A stretch of DNA of 13,938 nt from Candidatus Iainarchaeum andersonii SCGC AAA011-E11. Its GTDB lineage: Archaea; Iainarchaeota; Iainarchaeia; Iainarchaeales; Iainarchaeaceae. Below, piece by piece: positions 13,111 through 13,938 of the stretch. The notes under the pieces were generated by a model. The model did not search any database, was not told where the DNA came from, and saw only the letters and a program-made list of their open reading frames with translations. Position 1 is the first letter of the stretch, and each line of letters begins with the position of its first letter. Both the position numbers and the translations under genes were made by a program. The stretch is taken from assembly GCA_000402355.1 (NCBI GenBank), contig AQRS01000032.1, positions 1 through 13,938 on the forward strand. Direction: 5' to 3'.

Positions 13111-13743
13111 TCATCTCCTCCTGTGTACCAAACTGCCTGTCCTTCCTGCATGGTAGAATCTCAATTCAATCCCTCCTTCGGTGCCACGTACTTTTTGTGG
13201 CGGCATAAGCTGCTCTGTGGTGAATTCCTTTGCCCCTGCTTTAAGATGTGGCTGCAATGCCCTAACCGTTGCCCTTATTTGAAACTCGCTTTTTGGGTTG
13301 AAGAAAACAGCACTCGGGAGTGCTTTTCCGCTGACTTCTATTGGCATCGGCAGCTTGGCAACAACACCATGCTGTGGGAATTCTTTTTTCGTAGACTTCA
13401 ATTTCTCATACAACTCATCAGGGTGTGTAACCCATATATTTTGCCCTTTCCTTGGTATGATAACCCTGCCTGCTTTGCTTTCAAGCATTGGAATCAGCAT
13501 TAATGATCTATTTACCCTCTTGTCAGATATGGCTGCAAACCGCCTTGCACCAAGCACATTAACATGCTCACTAAGCTTTTGCTCAAGCTCAAGTTCCATT
13601 GGCTTATTCGGATTGTAAACTAGGACCAAGTCATTCCGCTCAATTGGCATAGTCAGGCGCCCTAAGTTCACCGAAACTTCTCTGTCTTTTGCAGTTATGT
13701 CTGAATAGGGTACTGCAAATACCCTCGCGCTTGGAGGAATCAT
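13111..13743 (-). CDS. Hypothetical protein, probably 5'-truncated
   Basis: I do not recognise this 210-residue protein. It is soluble-looking, with no signal or membrane helix, and ends in a basic tail (GRTGSLVHRRR). The frame opens immediately after an in-frame TGA (13744-13746). No ribosome-binding site precedes the ATG, and the start lies two bases from the start of a divergent transposase. The real start may therefore be internal, for example the Met at residue 32 (about 13650), or the original N-terminus may have been lost when the mobile element inserted. It ends three bases before the HAD gene and probably shares its transcript. Codon use resembles the HAD gene, not the core genes. 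Confidence 0.6.
   Translation of the reverse strand: MIPPSARVFAVPYSDITAKDREVSVNLGRLTMPIERNDLVLVYNPNKPMELELEQKLSEHVNVLGARRFAAISDKRVNRSLMLIPMLESKAGRVIIPRKGQNIWVTHPDELYEKLKSTKKEFPQHGVVAKLPMPIEVSGKALPSAVFFNPKSEFQIRATVRALQPHLKAGAKEFTTEQLMPPQKVRGTEGGIELRFYHAGRTGSLVHRRR
13707..13725. repeat. Small hairpin just upstream of the transposase
   Basis: AGGGTA (13707-13712) and TACCCT (13720-13725) pair around a 7-nt loop. The stem ends eight bases before the transposase GGAGG site (13733-13737). Its place fits the left-end hairpin that Y1 transposases recognise, but cleavage and target sequences were not identified. Confidence 0.4.
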
Positions 13744-13745
13744 TC

Positions 13746-13938
13746 ATGAACGATTTGAATAGATATCAGCATAGTGTTGCGCAGTGTATTTATCACTTGC
13801 AGTGGGTGACGAAGTACAGGTATTGCATGTTCAGGAAGGAAAAGTATGCGGTCTTAGCGGACCGCATACTGCGCGGCGTAGCCGCGCGGCACGGAATGGA
13901 AGTGATAGAACTAGCCGTGCAGGCTGAGCATGTGCATG
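13746..13938 (+). CDS. tnpA: IS200/IS605-type Y1 transposase TnpA (partial, cut by window edge)
   Basis: Single-strand transposase that cuts and joins hairpin ends through a tyrosine. Only the first 64 codons are in the window. They show the family pattern: YHLQWVTKYRY (16-26), then the charged helix region with AARHG, then EHVH at the edge, where His62-Val-His64 is the HUH metal-binding motif. The catalytic tyrosine lies beyond the window. GGAGG at 13733-13737, eight bases before the ATG, is a good ribosome-binding site. The gene starts two bases from a divergent frame, which suggests the element landed in or beside that gene. Confidence 0.9.
   Translation, partial: MNDLNRYQHSVAQCIYHLQWVTKYRYCMFRKEKYAVLADRILRGVAARHGMEVIELAVQAEHVH
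13746..13938 (+). mobile_element. Left part of an IS200/IS605-family insertion sequence
   Basis: Inferred from the transposase start and the hairpin at 13707-13725. The left boundary is probably between about 13680 and 13710 but cannot be placed, because these elements make no target duplication and have no terminal inverted repeats. The right end, and whether a TnpB gene is present, are outside the window. Confidence 0.6.
13843..13887. repeat. Two adjacent perfect hairpins inside the transposase gene
   Basis: AGTATGCGGTC (13843-13853) pairs perfectly with GACCGCATACT (13860-13870), an 11-bp stem with a 6-nt loop. Immediately after, GCGCGGC (13871-13877) pairs with GCCGCGC (13881-13887) around GTA. 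Both are inside codons 33-48 of tnpA. Confidence 0.65.

Noticed and set aside
1..13938. CRISPR array, tRNA or rRNA
   Set aside because: No regularly spaced repeats, cloverleaf or rRNA-like stretch was seen on either strand.

Overview
The window is archaeal chromosome. The left half has the gene order ftsZ–secE–spt5–L11–L1–L10–L12. The proteins are archaeal types (Spt5 with one KOW domain, L10 of the P0 class, P1-type L12 ending EGLGSLFG, eL42/L44e). AT-rich TATA-like boxes precede the transcription units, and ribosome-binding sites match the GGTGAT part of the anti-Shine-Dalgarno complement. No gene assigns a phylum. A small-genome (DPANN-like) or euryarchaeal lineage carrying FtsZ is plausible, but that is inference.

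Layout. 1-287: gene-free leader with two strong inverted repeats and several TATA-like boxes. 288-5442 (+): ftsZ, secE (57 aa), spt5, L11 with a 160-residue extra tail, then L1-L10-L12 behind their own promoter-like box and a hairpin-rich leader, closed by a clear hairpin-plus-T-tract terminator. 5644-8100 (+): a secreted, membrane-anchored Lon-like Ser/Lys protease with a cytoplasmic coiled-coil tail. It converges on 8191-11199 (-), an SMC-family ATPase whose SMC hinge is replaced by a Rad50-like CPxC zinc hook. Behind it on the same strand is a six-helix membrane protein (11254-12051). Divergent from that is eL42 (12252-12539). 12652-13743 (-): a HAD-like protein and an unrecognised protein in a probable operon, with codon use less G+C-biased than the core genes. 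From 13746 to the right edge (+) runs the start of an IS200/IS605-type Y1 transposase.

How the parts work together. The left block makes the cell-division ring, the SecE subunit of the translocon, the transcription elongation factor Spt5, and the L1 and P-stalk proteins of the large ribosomal subunit. The centre concerns envelope proteolysis and chromosome organisation. The right end looks like an accessory edge, where a mobile element has probably inserted at or near the 5' end of an older gene.

Most interesting: (1) the zinc-hook, hinge-less SMC; (2) an exact 25-bp inverted pair of repeats, one copy lying inside the 3' coding end of L10 (which lacks the usual archaeal stalk tail) and one just upstream of the membrane-protein promoter; (3) the L11 tail; (4) structured leaders and hairpins around the ribosomal operon; (5) two back-to-back perfect hairpins inside the transposase coding sequence.
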